A stretch of DNA of 64,000 bases from positions 1 through 64,000 of the forward strand of contig CAXBTE010000056.1 in assembly GCA_963978545.1 (NCBI GenBank). Direction: 5' to 3'. A program made the translations under genes and the position numbers. This stretch comes from Linyphia triangularis. Taxonomy: Eukaryota > Arthropoda > Arachnida > Araneae > Linyphiidae. Below, in pieces: positions 61,188 through 64,000 of this stretch (positions within the stretch are counted from its first letter, which is position 1; the number at the start of each line of letters is the position of its first letter). The notes beneath the pieces are model-generated. The model did not search any database, had not been told where the DNA came from, and worked only from the letters and a program-made list of their open reading frames with translations.

Positions 61188-61300
61188 GCGTGGCTCGGTT
61201 GGTAGAGCATCGGAAAGCTAAACGGAAGGTTGCGCGATCAAAACCCACTGCCGCCAAAATCTCAAGTTTATTTCCTTTATTTATTTATTATTTCTAATAT
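61188..61300 (+). mobile_element. tRNA-derived SINE head
   Basis: GCCTGCGTGGCTCGGTTGGTAGAGC gives a good A box, and GGTTGCGCGATCAAAACC is a damaged B box 30 bases on; 5' AGCCTG and 3' CCGCC do not close a clean acceptor stem. An AT-rich TTTATT tail follows, up to the gypsy LTR. Not a functional tRNA. Confidence 0.6.
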
Positions 61301-61515
61301 TGTTTCTAGAACTTTCTAGAAGGAATCTAGGAAGTTCGTCCATCGTATATATGCAAATTCTATTGTTCTGATTCTTATACTTCCTGTTTGGAAGATCCTT
61401 AAAATGTATATAAGTTGATGCTCCCAGAGTTGGGAGAATAAAAGTCTTGAGTTTACTTGCGGATTGTTCATTCATTCATTCATTCATTTCCTTCGATAGC
61501 GTATTCTACGCGACA
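61301..61515 (+). repeat. Putative gypsy 5' LTR
   Basis: 215 bp from TGTTTCTAGAAC to CGCGACA (TG...CA). TATATAAG at about 61407, AATAAA at about 61438, an (ATTC)n run at about 61468-61487. The 3' limit is fixed by the primer site; the 5' limit is inferred from the TG and promoter layout. Confidence 0.6.
61304..61321 (+). promoter_or_regulatory. Heat-shock element in the gypsy LTR
   Basis: TTCTAGAACTTTCTAGAA consists of four alternating TTC/GAA units with exact 2-base spacing, the consensus for heat-shock factor trimers. It lies about 100 bases upstream of the TATA box. Confidence 0.6.
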
Positions 61516-61518
61516 GTT

Positions 61519-61534
61519 TGGTGGAGGCGCCGGG
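61519..61534 (+). other. gypsy primer-binding site
   Basis: TGGTGGAGGCGCCGGG starts 3 bases after the LTR and begins with TGG, complementary to a tRNA ending CCA. The tRNA was not identified. Confidence 0.75.
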
Positions 61535-61638
61535 TAAATAAACCGGTTACGACGGAAGAGCTACGCAGAAGTCGGCGCATTCAAGGAAACCCTCCTGAGT
61601 TTGGCCCTTTACCGGTTTCTCGTAGAGGCCCAAAAAAA

Positions 61639-62841
61639 ATGCCCGATGAAAAGGACACTGTGTCGAAACTCCCAATTGAGACCAGCTCTGTTTCGGTCAA
61701 TACTGCTCCAGTGCCTATGCTGGCATACCAGTTACCCAGAAATCCGTGCATCTTTTCCGGTGACGACCAACAAGATGCTAGCAGATGGCTCAAAGACTAC
61801 GAACGAATTGCCACCTATAACCACTGGGATGAACAGATGTGCTTAGCGAATGTCGTTTTTTATCTCGCCGAAACAGCTCGGCAATGGTTCGATAACAATG
61901 AGGACACTTTTACTGATTGGATTGCATTCAAGAATCATTTGAACAACACGTTTTGCCGAGCAGATGATCTAAAGCGCCAGGCTGAGAAACTGCTGAATAC
62001 ACGGGCGCAGCAAAGTGGTGAGACTTCTGAGTCATACATCCAAGACGTACTTTCTATGTGCCGAAAAGTTGACCCCACCATGGCTGAAGCAGATAAAGTA
62101 GCACACCTTATGAAGGGAATTGCAGAGGACATATACCAGATTATGCTGGTTCAGGACTATGAGAACGTCGATGCTTTTGTGAAACGATGTCGTCAGATAG
62201 AAAGCCTTCGACGAAGACGTATCGCGAGACCAAAGTTCCAAAGGTTACCTAACGTCTCTACAGTGACAGCTGAAATAGACATCGGCGACATAAGATCTCT
62301 AATTCGTACCATTGTTAGGGAAGAGCTCCAACAAATAATGCCGGGAGTAAAAGATTACACGAACGATGAATCTGAATTGCTGCCTGATGTTGCATCTATG
62401 GTTCGAGAAGAAGTTATGGGTGCTCTTGCACCTCTCACAAGTCCAAGAAGACGCAGCATTCCTATCCAACGTTCAATTCCAACTAGGCGACAAGCTGGAC
62501 GTGAAGTCAGAAATAGCACTATTCCACAACGTAAGACAGATCTGTGGAGAACTGCCAATAATGTGCCACTCTGCTACCATTGTGGACGCCCGGGACACGT
62601 TTTGAGATACTGCAGGGAAAGACGTCAAATCTTTGCAAGCGCAAGAGCCAACCGGACATCCAGCCCTCGACGAGACGAAACCGAATCGCTTAATAGCTTT
62701 GACGACAGTTATGCGCAGCCCAGATCCTCAGTATTTAGAAGCAGTTCCCCGTATCCACGACGCTCCTTCAACCGCCGACAGTCACAATCGCCAGCACGCC
62801 GCTCCAGCCGTTCTCCACGCCGATCAAATGAGGAAAACTAA
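61639..62841 (+). CDS. gag: gypsy gag (400 aa)
   Basis: The ATG at 61639 ([14 protein letters not shown]) is the first after the primer site; the frame is open further upstream, so an earlier start is possible. Residues about 30-220 form a retrotransposon gag capsid ([55 protein letters not shown]). One zinc knuckle, [14 protein letters not shown], at 312-325. The last 60 residues are Ser/Arg-rich ([20 protein letters not shown]), unusual among gag tails and suggestive of RNA binding or phosphorylation. It ends 10 bases into the pol frame. Confidence 0.9.
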   Translation: MPDEKDTVSKLPIETSSVSVNTAPVPMLAYQLPRNPCIFSGDDQQDASRWLKDYERIATYNHWDEQMCLANVVFYLAETARQWFDNNEDTFTDWIAFKNHLNNTFCRADDLKRQAEKLLNTRAQQSGETSESYIQDVLSMCRKVDPTMAEADKVAHLMKGIAEDIYQIMLVQDYENVDAFVKRCRQIESLRRRRIARPKFQRLPNVSTVTAEIDIGDIRSLIRTIVREELQQIMPGVKDYTNDESELLPDVASMVREEVMGALAPLTSPRRRSIPIQRSIPTRRQAGREVRNSTIPQRKTDLWRTANNVPLCYHCGRPGHVLRYCRERRQIFASARANRTSSPRRDETESLNSFDDSYAQPRSSVFRSSSPYPRRSFNRRQSQSPARRSSRSPRRSNEEN

Positions 62842-64000
62842 CTTGGGCGACCTATGCAGGAGGTGAGGCCGCAGTTGAAAGAAATCCTCCGACGTACACT
62901 ACAACAAAGTTGAAAAGAAACGCCACCTATATTACAGTAAATGGACAGTGTATAAAAGCTCTCGTTGATTCAGGTGCCGATTACTCCATCATATCTGAAG
63001 AATTGCGCAGACAATTGAAAGCTCCTATGTTTACTGAGAATGGGCCTATCCTTAAAACAGCATGTGGAAAACCTATAGCCACCTCGGGATTTTGTGTATT
63101 AAAAATCAACTTGAATGGGACTGTTAGACCATTTGAATTCCTGGTGTTTCCGCAGTGTAGCCACCAAATGATACTCGGATGGGACTTTTTCCGTGCCACT
63201 GATGCAGTCATAGACTGCGGAAACGAAGAGCTCCAACTTTCAGAAATCCTTCCAGATAACCTCGAGTCAAGTAAATCCAATTTCTCCTTATTTGCCGCAT
63301 CAGATTTCTTAATTGAAGCAAATTCAGCGAAGCAAATACGAGCAATAAATCCTGAAATTCAACAAACAGATGAAGCAATGATTATTGGAAATAAAGCTCT
63401 GATGTACGAAAGAGATCTATCTATACCAGCTTCAGTTATCAACTTTGAAAATGGCAGTTGTAAAATGTGGGTAACAAATTGCTCTCGCAACACCCAACTT
63501 ATACAGAAAGGTATGAACGTGGCCTGCTTAATGACAATCACAAACGACGACATCTGCTCATTGAATGAGAAAACGACACGAGAAGGTTCTAGTATACATA
63601 AATCGAGACGGCGATTAACTCATGAGAAATTAAAAGAAGTATTAGACATGGAGCTGACCATTTCTGAAAAAGACGAGCTATTGAACTTGCTGGAAGAATT
63701 TAGCGATATTTTTGATGTTACAAAGAAATCAAGGAAATTCAAATGCAATGCTGCAAAGCATAAAATCGACACTGGTAACAGCGCTCCTATCAAGCAAAGA
63801 CCTTACCGTATCTCAGCTACTGAGAGACGTGTGATCGAGAACGAAATTCAACGGATGCTGAAAGAAGACGTGATACAACCATCAGACAGCCCATGGTCAT
63901 CCCCAGTTGTACTTGTGAAAAAGAAGAATGGCGAATGGCGCTTTTGTGTCGATTACAGAAAACTGAACAAGGTCACCAAAAAAGACGTCTATCCACTACC
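62832..64000 (+). CDS. pol: gypsy pol, N-terminal part (protease and start of RT)
   Basis: Open in the -1 frame relative to gag from 62832 to the window end (390 codons), overlapping gag by 10 bases, so expression probably needs a -1 ribosomal shift near GGAAAAC. Aspartic protease: [14 protein letters not shown] (about residues 43-56) and [10 protein letters not shown] (about 112). Then a linker, the RT entry IKQRPYRIS...[34 protein letters not shown] and [18 protein letters not shown], where the window stops. The polymerase box, RNase H and integrase are outside. Confidence 0.92.

Larger units (their letters stand above)
61301..64000 (+). mobile_element. Ty3/gypsy LTR retrotransposon, 5' part (runs off the window)
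   Basis: Putative 5' LTR 61301-61515, primer site, gag and the start of pol in gypsy order (protease then reverse transcriptase). The 3' half and 3' LTR lie beyond 64000, so LTR limits and target duplication cannot be checked. The visible reading frames are unbroken. Confidence 0.9.

Noticed and set aside
61188..61260. Functional tRNA gene
   Set aside because: Damaged B box and no closing acceptor stem; a SINE head is more likely.

Overview
The window is AT-rich animal DNA with long introns and many transposons. The families present (BEL/Pao and copia elements with arthropod-like reading frames, tRNA-derived SINEs, several hAT families, a Sola-like transposon) suggest an arthropod, perhaps an arachnid. 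That placement is an inference; no marker in the window fixes it.

Two conserved host genes are present, convergent and each split into many small exons by phase-compatible GT/AG introns. On the plus strand (2252-16155) is GNPTG, the gamma subunit of the lysosomal-enzyme GlcNAc-1-phosphotransferase; eight exons are visible and its 5' exon(s) lie before the window. On the minus strand (47060 down to 19110) is ERCC1, the non-catalytic partner of the XPF nuclease; nine exons join in frame into 300 codons, and only the short last exon could not be placed. A CRE-type site and a 12-base direct repeat lie upstream of the ERCC1 start codon.

The rest is mostly mobile DNA. GNPTG introns hold a 3.65-kb Sola-like transposon (6596-10249) whose broken transposase was hit by two tRNA-derived SINEs in opposite orientation, a decayed cysteine-rich coding remnant between inverted repeats (11900-12868) and a LINE remnant (about 14400-15095). 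ERCC1 introns hold a pogo-like MITE, a complete and apparently recent BEL/Pao retrotransposon (21194-27103) with two matching 266-bp LTRs and one 1767-codon ORF, a piggyBac relic, and a three-level nest (32994-40230): a ZBED5-like hAT remnant interrupted by an unclassified 6.5-kb element with TGACGT-rich ends, itself interrupted by another hAT-like transposon. A foldback element (40930-41395) and a further hAT element (43566-45310) follow.

Upstream of ERCC1 (47.3-64 kb) there is no host gene that I can recognise. This part holds a hAT element (47982-50347), two copies of a dispersed repeat (about 52.05 and 53.9 kb), a Harbinger-type MITE keeping a scrap of coding sequence, a complete copia element (55617-60381) with near-identical LTRs and a copia-style internal tRNA-iMet primer site, and the 5' half of a Ty3/gypsy element (61301 to the window end) whose putative LTR starts with a perfect four-unit heat-shock element.

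The most unusual object is the unclassified element at 33490-39991. The interrupted hAT reading frame fixes its boundaries and its 2-bp target duplication, and its ends carry dense CRE-like TGACGT motifs.
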